This document shows, piece after piece, positions 1 to 8,360 of a DNA stretch of 64,000 bases. The position numbers and the translations under genes were made by a program. Where the stretch lies: the NCBI RefSeq assembly GCF_030124325.1, contig NZ_JASKLR010000001.1, positions 832,200 through 896,199 of the forward strand, given 5' to 3'. Source of the stretch: Sinorhizobium sp. 8-89. Its GTDB lineage: Bacteria; Pseudomonadota; Alphaproteobacteria; Rhizobiales; Rhizobiaceae. The notes below the pieces were generated by a model. That model saw only the letters and a list, made by a program, of their open reading frames with translations, did not search any database and was not told the DNA's origin. Numbering within the stretch: position 1 is the stretch's first letter; the number at the start of each line of letters is the position of its first letter.

Positions 1-1305
1 GATGTCATAGTCGCCGTTGGCGATGTCCTGATTGTTGATCAGTTCCTGGAACAGAGGCAAGGTCGTCTTGATGCCATCGATGACGAATTCATCGAGTACG
101 CGGCGAAGCCGCATCATGCACTCGACGCGCGTCCGGCCGTGGACGATCAACTTGCCGATCAGGCTGTCGTAATAGGGCGGAATGCGGTAGCCCTGATAGG
201 CGCCGCTGTCGACACGGACCCCGAGACCGCCCGGCGCGTGGAAATGCGTGATCGTACCCGGCGAGGGCACGAAGGTGCGTGGGTCTTCCGCATTGATGCG
301 GCATTCGATGGCGTGGCCCGAGAAAACGATATCTTCCTGCTTGACCGAGAGACCGGCGCCCGATGCCACGCGGATCTGTTCGTGCACCAGGTCGATGCCG
401 GTGATTGCCTCGGTAATCGGGTGCTCCACCTGCAGGCGCGTATTCATTTCGATGAAATAGAACTCGCCGTCCTCATAGAGGAACTCGATCGTCCCGGCGC
501 CGCGATACTTCATCTTCTTCATCGCATCGGCACAGATCTGGCCGATCTTCATGCGCTGATCGACGTTGAGGGCAGGCGAGTTGGCTTCTTCCCAGACCTT
601 CTGGTGGCGGCGCTGCAGCGAGCAGTCGCGTTCACCGAGATGGATGGCATTGCCTTCGCCGTCGCCGACGATCTGGACTTCGATATGGCGCGGCCTGCCG
701 AGAAACTTTTCCATATAGACGGCTTCGTTGCCGAAAGCCGCTGCCGCTTCGGCACGCGCCGTCGCGACGGCATGCTCAAGATCGTCTTCGGTTCTCGCGA
801 CTTTCATACCGCGGCCACCGCCGCCGGCCGTCGCCTTGATCAGCACCGGGAAGCCGATCTTGCGGGCGACTTCAAGCGCATTCTCGGGCTTCACCTCGCC
901 TTCGGAACCAGGCACGACCGGAATGCCAAGCGCTTCCGCTGTCTTCTTGGCAGTGATCTTGTCGCCCATGAGGCGAATATGTTCGGCCGTCGGACCAATG
1001 AAGGTTATGTCATGCGCGTCGAGGATGTCCGCGAACTTGGCGTTTTCCGAGAGGAAGCCGTAGCCCGGATGCACGGCATCCGCACCGGTGATTTCACAGG
1101 CGGCGACGATCTGATGGATATTCAGATAGCTCTCGCGTGAAGGCGGCGGTCCAATGCAGACGCTTTCGTCCGCCAGCCGAACATGCATCGCGTCGCTATC
1201 GGCCGTCGAATGCACAGCAACAGTTGCGATGCCGAGCTCCTTGCAGGCGCGCAGCACCCGCAGAGCGATTTCGCCGCGATTGGCAATGAGGATTTTCGAG
1301 ATCAT
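1..1305 (-). CDS. accC: Biotin carboxylase subunit of acetyl-CoA carboxylase (partial, 3' end beyond window)
   Basis: Biotin carboxylase carries out the ATP-dependent carboxylation of biotin on AccB, the first half-reaction of malonyl-CoA synthesis in the cytoplasm. The minus strand reads without interruption from an ATG at 1305 with the family N-terminus ISKILIANRGEIALRVLRA. The ATP-grasp glycine loop AGGGGRGMK lies near residues 157-165 and the catalytic strand EMNTRLQVEHP near 283-293. About 435 codons are present of a usual 445-455, so only the C-terminal tail is missing at the left edge. A second in-frame ATG at 1311 is possible; an AAGG motif fits the 1305 start with about 10 bases of spacing. 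The accB stop codon lies 12 bases upstream of this start, so the two are cotranscribed as in most bacteria. Confidence 0.96.
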   Translation of the reverse strand, partial: MISKILIANRGEIALRVLRACKELGIATVAVHSTADSDAMHVRLADESVCIGPPPSRESYLNIHQIVAACEITGADAVHPGYGFLSENAKFADILDAHDITFIGPTAEHIRLMGDKITAKKTAEALGIPVVPGSEGEVKPENALEVARKIGFPVLIKATAGGGGRGMKVARTEDDLEHAVATARAEAAAAFGNEAVYMEKFLGRPRHIEVQIVGDGEGNAIHLGERDCSLQRRHQKVWEEANSPALNVDQRMKIGQICADAMKKMKYRGAGTIEFLYEDGEFYFIEMNTRLQVEHPITEAITGIDLVHEQIRVASGAGLSVKQEDIVFSGHAIECRINAEDPRTFVPSPGTITHFHAPGGLGVRVDSGAYQGYRIPPYYDSLIGKLIVHGRTRVECMMRLRRVLDEFVIDGIKTTLPLFQELINNQDIANGDYDI

Positions 1306-1317
1306 CGCCATCGTGCC

Positions 1318-1794
1318 TTACTCGATCACGATCAGGGGTTCGCCATATTCTACAGGGGCCGCGTCCTGAACGAGAATCTCGGTGACCTTGCCGGCGCGCG
1401 GTGCCGGAATCTGGTTCATCGTCTTCATAGCCTCGATGATCAGGATCGTCTGGCCTTCCTTGACCAGCGCGCCGACTTCGATGAACGGGCGGGCGCCCGG
1501 CGCAGGAGACAGATAGGCGGTACCGACCATCGGTGCCGTTACGGCATTCTTGGAATTGCGGCCGCCTTCGGCAACCGGCTGAGGAGCGGCGGCGGGCTGG
1601 GCCGCGGCGACCGGGGGCGGCGCCTGATAGGTGGGCATTGCCGGCATCGACATCGCGACAGGCGTGCCATTGCGCGAAACGCGGATGCGCAGATCGTCCT
1701 GCTCCACCTCGATCTCGGTCAGATCGGTATCATTGAGGATATTGGCGAGATCGCGGATCAGCGCCTGATCGATACCCGGTTTCTTTTCAGCCAT
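1318..1794 (-). CDS. accB: Biotin carboxyl carrier protein of acetyl-CoA carboxylase
   Basis: This 158-residue protein carries the biotin that AccC carboxylates and that the AccAD carboxyltransferase then uses. The N-terminal helix region is followed by an Ala/Pro-rich linker (about residues 50-78) and a C-terminal biotinyl domain. The biotinylated lysine is K124 within EAMKTMNQIPAP. The usual motif is AMKM; a Thr at the position after Lys is, from memory, common in rhizobia. It sits between aroQ (24-base gap) and accC in a likely aroQ-accB-accC transcript. Confidence 0.97.
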   Translation of the reverse strand: MAEKKPGIDQALIRDLANILNDTDLTEIEVEQDDLRIRVSRNGTPVAMSMPAMPTYQAPPPVAAAQPAAAPQPVAEGGRNSKNAVTAPMVGTAYLSPAPGARPFIEVGALVKEGQTILIIEAMKTMNQIPAPRAGKVTEILVQDAAPVEYGEPLIVIE

Positions 1795-1818
1795 GGGAGT
1801 ATGAGCCTCGTGTTCTTT

Positions 1819-2265
1819 TTATTTCGATTTGTCCGTCAGGATCTTTAGCGCATGCAGCGCCAGAATGTAACTCTGCGCGCCGAACCCGCAGATCACGCCC
1901 TTGACGGCCGGTGCGATCATCGACTTGTGGCGGAATTCCTCGCGCGCATGGATGTTGGAAAGATGCAGTTCCACGACGGGAACAGCAATCGCACGAATGG
2001 CATCATGCATGGCAATCGAGGTGTGGCCGTAGGCGGCCGGGTTGATGGCGACGCCTGCGGCCTTTTCGCCGGCTTCGTGCAGCCAGTCGACCAGAGTGCC
2101 TTCGTGGTTCGACTGCCGGAAGTCGACATCGAAGCCGAGCAACTTTCCCTCCGACTTGCACATCGCCTCGATGTCGGCCAACGTCTGGCCGCCATAAATA
2201 CCTGGCTCGCGCTTGCCGAGCGCATTCAGGTTAGGGCCATTCAGCACAAAAATCGTCGAGGGCAT
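1819..2265 (-). CDS. aroQ: Type II 3-dehydroquinate dehydratase
   Basis: The enzyme converts 3-dehydroquinate to 3-dehydroshikimate in the shikimate pathway and acts as a cytoplasmic dodecamer. The 148-residue length is typical. Visible active-site residues are Tyr24 in PGIYG, Asn75 and His81 in INPAAYGH, His101 in ELHLSNIHAREEFR, and Arg112. The N-terminus IFVLNGPNLNALGKREPGIYG is diagnostic. It is the first gene of a minus-strand group with accB and accC, an arrangement common in proteobacteria. Confidence 0.97.
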   Translation of the reverse strand: MPSTIFVLNGPNLNALGKREPGIYGGQTLADIEAMCKSEGKLLGFDVDFRQSNHEGTLVDWLHEAGEKAAGVAINPAAYGHTSIAMHDAIRAIAVPVVELHLSNIHAREEFRHKSMIAPAVKGVICGFGAQSYILALHALKILTDKSK

Positions 2266-2421
2266 AAGGGATTCCGGTCCGATGATGGAGGGTTACCTAT
2301 AGACTGATGGTTCCGCGAGGAAAAGCCCCTTAGGTCCGCCCCGGATTTGTCCACAAGTGATGGTGATTGGGGGGGACGCGACCTGGGGAAGGCCGCTGAC
2401 ATCTTCGTGGTGTCCCTCGGT

Positions 2422-3186
2422 TCAGCAGACGGTCTTGCCGCAGCTGCGCATGTTCGCCACCTTCGTCACGATCTCGTCGGCGCCAACGGCGCCGAAGACC
2501 GCTTCGTTGCCGATCACATAGGATGGTGTGCCGGTGATGCCGAGCTCGTTTGCGAGCGAATAAGCCTCGCGCACGGCGGAATCATGCGGTTCTTTTTCCA
2601 TCTTCTCCCGCAGTTGTTCCTCGGTTACGCCGAGTTTCGCCGCGACGGCAATTGCCGTTTCCTCAGTCGCCCGCTCCTCGCCTCCAAGCAGAGCCCGGTG
2701 GAAGTCGCCATATTTCTCCGGAGCGATCAGGCGGAAGGCAGCGCTGACCTTGTGCGCAGCAAGGGAGTCAGGCCCGAGGATCGGCAGTTCCTTCAGCACG
2801 AAACGGACGTTCTTGTCCGTCGTGATGATCTCATCCATGTCGGAGAGTGCCCGTTTGCAATAGCCGCAATTGTAATCATAGAACTCGACGATCGTCACGT
2901 CGCCGTCAGGATTGCCGAGGGTGACATCATGATCGGATTGGAAGATCGCCTTCTTATTGTTGGCGATCGCCGCCTCGGCCGCTTCCTGCTGCTTGGCGCG
3001 CTGCTTGGCTGCAAGGGCTTCCTGCACCTCGAGCATGACTTCGGGATTGGCGAGCAGATATTCCTTGATGAAGGCGCCGAACTCTTCCTTCTGTTTTGCA
3101 TCGAGCGCGGCGGCCGTCTGCGGCAAGGCTACGCCCGCAACAAGCGCGAGCAGCGTCGCAGCGGCAATCATCTTCTTGAAGGTCAT
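2422..3186 (-). CDS. Periplasmic DsbA-family thiol:disulfide protein (Com1/DsbG-like)
   Basis: This 254-residue protein has an N-terminal signal peptide (hydrophobic stretch about 5-27, cleavage likely after ALA or nearby). An alpha-helical Lys/Glu/Ala-rich segment (about 30-80) precedes a thioredoxin fold with the CXXC motif CGYC at 107-110 inside FYDYNCGYC. The cis-proline loop GTPSYVIGN has Pro at about 221. The layout matches periplasmic DsbA-family proteins annotated as outer-membrane protein Com1 or thiol-disulfide oxidoreductase. It probably forms or isomerises disulfides, but its substrates are not shown by the sequence. It appears monocistronic, with a 156-base gap before aroQ. Confidence 0.88.
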   Translation of the reverse strand: MTFKKMIAAATLLALVAGVALPQTAAALDAKQKEEFGAFIKEYLLANPEVMLEVQEALAAKQRAKQQEAAEAAIANNKKAIFQSDHDVTLGNPDGDVTIVEFYDYNCGYCKRALSDMDEIITTDKNVRFVLKELPILGPDSLAAHKVSAAFRLIAPEKYGDFHRALLGGEERATEETAIAVAAKLGVTEEQLREKMEKEPHDSAVREAYSLANELGITGTPSYVIGNEAVFGAVGADEIVTKVANMRSCGKTVC

Positions 3187-3511
3187 TCTTTCCTCGTTGT
3201 CTTTCCGTATTCTGTCTGTCGTTCATTTCGCACGGCTGCGTCAATGTGCGTATTTGAAAGACAACAATTATCCAAGGTTCGTACCCTTTTATGCGAGCAT
3301 AGGGTGGGCCGCGGGGAAACGAAACGGCAAAATCGGCGGAAATGCGGCACTCTCGCACTTGTGAAGCGCGAGATGATCAGGCAAAGGGGCACAAACTAGC
3401 CGTTTCCACAGCGCCGCGCGTCGTGTCAGGCGCGTAAATGACGCTGTAGCACTTTGAATTGCTGCATTTTTTTATCTTTCGATTTTATGGACATGCAGCA
3501 GAGGATTTACA
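3187..3511. other. Intergenic region between divergent dsbA-like and aminotransferase genes
   Basis: This 325-base region separates two divergently transcribed genes and must hold both promoters. A RIME-like repeat fills its right end (3408-3502). I see no convincing further gene; short reading frames here lack family features. Confidence 0.5.
3408..3502 (+). repeat. RIME-like intergenic mosaic element, copy 1
   Basis: The left module has a 'cagcgccgcgcgtc' start, the central core is 'gctgtagcactttgaattgc' and the right arm ends 'atgcagcaga'. The core recurs at six other places in this window. The left half (GCGCG...CGCG) and the right half (TGCAT...ATGCA) can each form a stem. It directly precedes the aminotransferase start and supplies the purine-rich 'agagga' that acts as its likely ribosome binding site. 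Confidence 0.85.
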
Positions 3512-4669
3512 TTGACACAGATGTCGAAACGCAGTGCCGTCGAGCCCTTTCATGCCATGGATGTGCTGGCGGAAGCCACACGGCGGCGCGATGCTGGCCA
3601 TCCGGTCATTTCGATGGCAGTGGGTCAGCCGGTCCATCCGGCCCCGAAGGCGGCGCTTGAAGCAGCAAGGTGTGCCCTTGAGCACGGCCGCCTCGGCTAC
3701 ACTGACGCGCTTGGCACGCTGTCCTTGAAGACCGCGATTGCCCGCCACTATCACAGCCGCCATGGCATCACCCTCGATCCGCAGCGAATTGCAGTCACGA
3801 CAGGCTCGTCGGCCGGTTTCAATCTGGCGTTCCTCGCGCTCTTCGATCCGGGTGATTGCGTCGCCATCGCCCGCCCGGGATATCCAGCTTACCGCAACAT
3901 CTTGCAGGCGTTGGGTCTGACCGTCGTCGAGGTCGAGGCGGGCAGGGAGACCGGCTTCACCTTGACGCCGGAAAGCCTCGCACGCGCGGCCGAGCGCATC
4001 GGCAAGCCGCTCAAGGGCGTGCTGCTTGCAAGCCCCGCCAACCCCACCGGAACGGTGACAGGGCGAGCCCGTCTCAAGGCGCTCGCGGATTATTGCCGCG
4101 CCGAGCGCATCACTTTCATTTCCGACGAGATCTATCACGGTCTGACATTCGTTGGCGAAGAAGCCACGGCGCTTGAAGTGACCGACGATGTAGTCGTGAT
4201 CAACTCCTTCTCGAAATACTATTGCATGACCGGTTGGCGGATCGGCTGGATGGTGCTGCCGGAGGTGCAGGTGCGCAGCTTCGAGCGCCTGGCGCAGAGC
4301 CTCTATATTTCGCCGCCGGAGCTTTCTCAGATCGCCGCCGAGGCGGCGCTCGACGCACATGAAGAGTTGGACGGGTACAAGGCAGCCTATGCAGCCAACC
4401 GCGAACTCTTGATGAAGCGCTTGCCGCAGATCGGCCTCGCGATCGCCTCGCCGATGGACGGGGCCTTCTACGCCTATGTCGACGTCAGCCGGTTTGCCAA
4501 TGACAGCATGGCCTTTGCGCGCCGGATGCTGGCCGAGATCAATGTGGCGGCGACGCCCGGTTTCGACTTCGACCCTGTGGAAGGGCACCGCACAATGCGG
4601 TTCTCCTACGCTGGATCCGCAGCGGAGATGTCGGAGGCCATGGATCGCGTCGCCAGCTGGCTGGCCTAA
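3512..4669 (+). CDS. PLP-dependent class I/II aminotransferase
   Basis: The enzyme is a fold-type I aminotransferase of about 385 residues related to aspartate/aromatic aminotransferases. Visible motifs are the substrate-loop VGQP (37-40), RPGYPAY (121-127), SPANPTG (174-180), SDEIYHG (204-210) and the PLP lysine K235 in NSFSKYYCMTGWRIGW. The start is uncertain: TTG at 3512 has AGAGGA seven bases upstream, while ATG at 3521 would give spacing of about 16. The real substrate cannot be read from the sequence. It stands alone, with a bidirectional terminator downstream shared with rne. Confidence 0.9.
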   Translation: MTQMSKRSAVEPFHAMDVLAEATRRRDAGHPVISMAVGQPVHPAPKAALEAARCALEHGRLGYTDALGTLSLKTAIARHYHSRHGITLDPQRIAVTTGSSAGFNLAFLALFDPGDCVAIARPGYPAYRNILQALGLTVVEVEAGRETGFTLTPESLARAAERIGKPLKGVLLASPANPTGTVTGRARLKALADYCRAERITFISDEIYHGLTFVGEEATALEVTDDVVVINSFSKYYCMTGWRIGWMVLPEVQVRSFERLAQSLYISPPELSQIAAEAALDAHEELDGYKAAYAANRELLMKRLPQIGLAIASPMDGAFYAYVDVSRFANDSMAFARRMLAEINVAATPGFDFDPVEGHRTMRFSYAGSAAEMSEAMDRVASWLA

Positions 4670-4793
4670 TTGACACGTCGTTTCCGGTGGTTATGGCAAT
4701 TGTTGGAATCTTCGCCGCAAGCGCGCAATGTACTGTCGGTCGCGATCGCTCGCCTAGGATAAACCACCTGCGGCAGCCGTAGCGGGCAGGCAC

Positions 4794-4827
4794 AAAAAAG
4801 CCCGGAGCGAATCCGGGCTTCTTGTTC
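4794..4827. terminator. Bidirectional intrinsic terminator between aminotransferase and rne
   Basis: A stem of AAGCCCGGA with ATCCGGGCTT around a GCGA loop (4798-4820) is flanked by a run of A on the left and T-rich sequence on the right. The left A-run gives a perfect U-tract for transcripts coming from rne on the minus strand; the right side serves the aminotransferase less strongly. Confidence 0.9.
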
Positions 4828-4845
4828 AGTCATTCTATCTCTGGC

Positions 4846-7626
4846 TCAGAAGAAACCGCGACGTTGCCACCAACCGCCCTTTTTCGGCTTCGGAGGCTCC
4901 TCGTCGTTGGTCTCCTTCTTGTTTGAGACATTCGAGGTGATGACGGGTTCGGACGCGATCGTCGCGAGGTCGCGATTAGCCCTCGTGGGCTTTGCCCCTT
5001 CGAGATCGGCGCCGGCTTCCTCGACGGCTTCTGCCGCCGGATCTACGGCCTCCGACTGCGCTTCGACTGCCGTCTGGGCTGCCTCGTCAACGTCGGCGTC
5101 GACTTTCACCGCCTTCTTGCGAGTACGCTTCGGCTTGGCCGGCTTCGTTTCTTCCGACACCGTTTCCACGGATGCGGCCTCGGCCAAAACAGGCGCTTCG
5201 GCTACAGGCTCCACCGCTTCCGCTACAGCATCTTCGGCTGCAGCATCTTCGTCGGCGGCTTCAACAGCAACATCGCCAGCGGTCTCGCCTTCTGCCGATT
5301 CCAGCTTGTTGCGGCGGCCGCCACGCTTGCCGCGGCGTCGACGCTTGCGCTTCTGCTCGGCATCGTCCTCTGCTGCTGCTCCGGCCTCCTGAGCGTCTTC
5401 TTCGTCCTCGGCCTCTTCAGCTTCGTCGGCCACACCTTCCAGCGTCTCGCCAGCTTCAGCGGCTACTGCTTCCGTCGCCGGACCGCCGCCCTTGCCGCGC
5501 CGACGACGACGGCGCTTGCGCTTGCGGCCACCCTGTTCGTCGGACTGCTGTGCCTTTGCGGGCTCCGGACGCTCGGCCGCGGCTTCTGCGGCTTCTTCCT
5601 CGTCCAGATCTTCTTCGATCACGACGTCGTCTTCTTCCGGTTCCGGCTCGAAGTGCAGAAGCTGTTCGATCTTGACCGGGTTCTCGACCGGCTCTCCGCG
5701 ATCTATTGCGAAATGCTGCGCGCCGACGTGGGCGTCGGCCTCAATGATGATCGAGACTCCGAAGCGCTGTTCGTAATCCATGATCGTACCGCGCTTCTGG
5801 TTGAGCAGGTAAAGCGCGATTTCGGGGGTCGTGCGCACGGTGATGTCGTGCGTCGTGTTCTTGAGCAGATACTCCTCGATACCGCGCAGCACATGCAGCG
5901 CGACCGAGGACTGCGAACGGACATGACCGGTGCCGTTGCAGTGCGGGCAGGTCTGCATCGTGCTTTCAAGAACCGAGGCACGGATGCGCTGGCGCGACAT
6001 TTCGAGCAGGCCGAAATGCGAGATGCGGCCGACCTGAATGCGTGCTCTGTCGTTCTTCAGGCAGTCCTTGAGTTTCTTCTCGACCGCGCGGTTGTTGCGC
6101 TTCTCCTCCATGTCGATGAAGTCGATCACCACCAAGCCGGCAAGGTCACGCAGGCGCAATTGCCGCGCCACTTCCTCGGCAGCCTCCAAGTTGGTCTGGA
6201 GGGCGGTGTCCTCAATCGAGTGCTCGCGGGTCGAGCGGCCGGAGTTAACGTCGATCGAAACAAGCGCTTCGGTCTGGTTGATGATGATGTAGCCGCCCGA
6301 CTTGAGCGTCACCTGCGGCTGCAGCATGCGATCGAGCTGCGCCTCGATACCGGAACGCGAGAAGATCGGATGCACGTCGCGATAGGGCTGCACGACCTTG
6401 GCGTGGCTCGGCATCAGCATCTTCATGAAGCCCTTGGCTTCCTTGTAGCCTTCCTCGCCGGAAACGATGATCTCGCTGATGTCCTTGTTGTAGAGATCGC
6501 GAATCGAACGCTTGATCAGGCTGCCTTCCTCGTAGACGAGGCAAGGCGCGGTCGAGTTCAACGTCAGCGTACGGACGTTTTCCCAAAGGCGCATCAGGTA
6601 TTCGAAATCGCGCTTGACCTCGACTTTGGTGCGGTTGGCGCCGGCCGTGCGCAGGATCACGCCCATGCCTTGCGGCACTTCGAGTCCGCGAGCGATTTCC
6701 TTCAGGCGCTTGCGATCTTGGAGGTTGGTGATCTTGCGCGAAATGCCGCCGCCGCGCGCAGTGTTCGGCATCAGAACCGAGTAGCGACCCGCGAGCGAGA
6801 GATAGGTGGTGAGTGCGGCACCCTTGTTGCCGCGCTCTTCCTTGGCAACCTGGACCAGCAGGATCTGCCGGCGCTTGATTACTTCCTGAATACGGTACTG
6901 CTTGCGGGGCCTGCGAACCTGGCGGTCCGGAACCTCTTCCATCGCGTCTTCGGCGCCGACGGATTCGATGACTTCCTTCTCGCCGTCGTGGGCGTCGTCG
7001 TCGTCATCATCGTCGTCGCGGCGCCGCCGCGTATCGATGTCCTCGGAAATCGAATCGGTTTCGACCATGGCGGCCATCTCGCCGCTGCCGGTCTCTTCGC
7101 CGCCGTCCTGGCTCTCCGTCGTCTCGGAAGCTTCTTCGGCGACCTTCGCCTTCGTCCGGCGAGTGCGCTTCGGCTTTGCCTTCGGCTTCTCCGCGACGGC
7201 TTCGACTTCCGCGGGCTCCTCGACGGCCGCTTCGACCGCTTCGGCGAGCTCGGCCACGGTTTCCGCTTCGGCTTCGACCGGGGAGGGCTTCTGCTCGCTC
7301 GCCGTCTCGACCGGTTCAATGTCGTCGTCGCGGCGGGCCTCTTCGGCCTCCGCTTTCAAAAGCGCCTGACGATCGGCGAGGGGGATCTGATAATAGTCCG
7401 GATGGATTTCGGCGAAAGCCAGGAACCCATGGCGATTGCCGCCGTAGTCAACGAAGGCGGCCTGGAGCGAAGGCTCCACCCTGGTCACCTTGGCCAGGTA
7501 AATATTGCCGCGGATCTGCTTCTTGTGTTCGGATTCGAAGTCGAATTCTTCTATGCGGTTCCCGCGTACGACAACGACGCGCGTCTCCTCTGCGTGAGAC
7601 GCATCGATAAGCATTTTCTCTGCCAT
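4846..7626 (-). CDS. rne: Ribonuclease E
   Basis: RNase E is the main endoribonuclease of mRNA decay and of rRNA and tRNA processing, and scaffolds the degradosome. The 926-residue protein starts MAEKMLIDASHAEETRV. The S1 RNA-binding domain (about 35-300) is split by an acidic, low-complexity insertion (about 95-240) containing a run of eight Asp. The catalytic Asp lies in SIDVNSGRS (about 457), the second metal-ligand region in VVIDFIDMEEKRNN (about 500), and the Zn-link CPHCNGTG at about 560. The C-terminal 280 residues are Arg-rich and Glu/Ala-rich, with a terminal GGWWQRRGFF peptide; this is the likely degradosome scaffold and RNA-binding region. It has its own terminator and a long leader. 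Confidence 0.97.
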   Translation of the reverse strand: MAEKMLIDASHAEETRVVVVRGNRIEEFDFESEHKKQIRGNIYLAKVTRVEPSLQAAFVDYGGNRHGFLAFAEIHPDYYQIPLADRQALLKAEAEEARRDDDIEPVETASEQKPSPVEAEAETVAELAEAVEAAVEEPAEVEAVAEKPKAKPKRTRRTKAKVAEEASETTESQDGGEETGSGEMAAMVETDSISEDIDTRRRRDDDDDDDDAHDGEKEVIESVGAEDAMEEVPDRQVRRPRKQYRIQEVIKRRQILLVQVAKEERGNKGAALTTYLSLAGRYSVLMPNTARGGGISRKITNLQDRKRLKEIARGLEVPQGMGVILRTAGANRTKVEVKRDFEYLMRLWENVRTLTLNSTAPCLVYEEGSLIKRSIRDLYNKDISEIIVSGEEGYKEAKGFMKMLMPSHAKVVQPYRDVHPIFSRSGIEAQLDRMLQPQVTLKSGGYIIINQTEALVSIDVNSGRSTREHSIEDTALQTNLEAAEEVARQLRLRDLAGLVVIDFIDMEEKRNNRAVEKKLKDCLKNDRARIQVGRISHFGLLEMSRQRIRASVLESTMQTCPHCNGTGHVRSQSSVALHVLRGIEEYLLKNTTHDITVRTTPEIALYLLNQKRGTIMDYEQRFGVSIIIEADAHVGAQHFAIDRGEPVENPVKIEQLLHFEPEPEEDDVVIEEDLDEEEAAEAAAERPEPAKAQQSDEQGGRKRKRRRRRRGKGGGPATEAVAAEAGETLEGVADEAEEAEDEEDAQEAGAAAEDDAEQKRKRRRRGKRGGRRNKLESAEGETAGDVAVEAADEDAAAEDAVAEAVEPVAEAPVLAEAASVETVSEETKPAKPKRTRKKAVKVDADVDEAAQTAVEAQSEAVDPAAEAVEEAGADLEGAKPTRANRDLATIASEPVITSNVSNKKETNDEEPPKPKKGGWWQRRGFF

Positions 7627-8360
7627 CTAAGTTGTGCTCCTCGGCGCGAGGGTGCAACGGCAGACAGACCTGCTTCCTTGGGAAGGCCGTCAGACACGTC
7701 GAACACTGCGCCGGATGTGAAAGGTCCTGTTTGGTGCAGGTGAAGGTGCAGCAGCCAGACGGCAGCCGGAACGTTCACGTCCCGGGGCCTCTTTACTTCT
7801 GACCGATACTGCTGAGTCACATCAAAGACCAAACAAGAATGCCAATGTCCTGGGCCTCGAAGGCGAGGCCCGATGAATGCGCCCGCTTGCGGGCATCTGG
7901 TGAAATCACCATCAATAACTCCGGCCACCGCCGGAAATTTGCGATCCAGTATACGGGGAGGAAATGCAGCGACGGCGGATGAACACCTGCGGCCGCGTAA
8001 GGCATGATACGGTTGTAACCGGCATTTCCGGCTCGATCATTCCTGGCGCCAAGCTCTGGAAAAGCTCCGGCTGCCCGGCCGACGATTCTATCCCGTCAAC
8101 ACTTTCTCCTTGTGACGCTTTTATGGTTTCTATGTCACATTGGCAAGGGAAAAGCCTTTGCCGCCACAATATTGATCGATTCGCTTGCCCCGGTGAAATT
8201 GATCGGTAAGAAGCCGTTCGCGCCAGCGTGTCGCGTTGCCATGCCGCCATCATGAGGATTATCAAGGTTTGGTTAACCATGAGGGTTCATTGGTTGAGGG
8301 GCTAGTGGTCTCGCCGGAGGGCGGGCCGCCGATAACAGTATTTGTGGGGAGCCCAGGGTG
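7627..8360. other. Long intergenic region: rne leader and divergent amiC upstream region
   Basis: This 734-base gap lies between divergent rne and amiC. The rne-proximal part holds a tandem series of hairpins (7852-7935). Inverted arms TGTGAC (8111-8116) and GTCACA (8134-8139) flank a 17-base spacer in the middle. RNase E is known to autoregulate through its 5' untranslated region in gammaproteobacteria; a similar role here is inference. Reading frames in the gap (for example 7912-8280 minus) lack codon bias or family features. Confidence 0.55.
7852..7935 (-). promoter_or_regulatory. Tandem hairpin array in the probable rne 5' leader
   Basis: Four adjacent inverted repeats occur within 85 bases: GGGCCTCG/CGAGGCCC (7852-7871), GCCCGC/GCGGGC (7881-7894), TGGTGA/TCACCA (7898-7911) and TCCGGC/GCCGGA (7920-7935). 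All have short loops and would fold on the rne transcript about 225-310 bases upstream of its start codon, if the promoter lies beyond them. No T-run follows, so they are not typical terminators. Confidence 0.5.

Noticed and set aside
139..1140. 333-codon plus-strand frame opposite accC
   Set aside because: Shadow of accC; no family similarity.
5653..7743. 696-codon open frame antisense to rne
   Set aside because: Product is the mirror of rne codon bias, without recognisable domains; overlaps a certain gene completely.
8111..8139. CRP/FNR-type binding site
   Set aside because: The inverted arms are 17 bases apart, too far for the usual N6 spacing; kept only as an unexplained repeat.
7912..8280. 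122-codon minus-strand frame in the rne-amiC gap
   Set aside because: Atypical composition, mixed rare codons and overlap with the hairpin array; no support as a gene.
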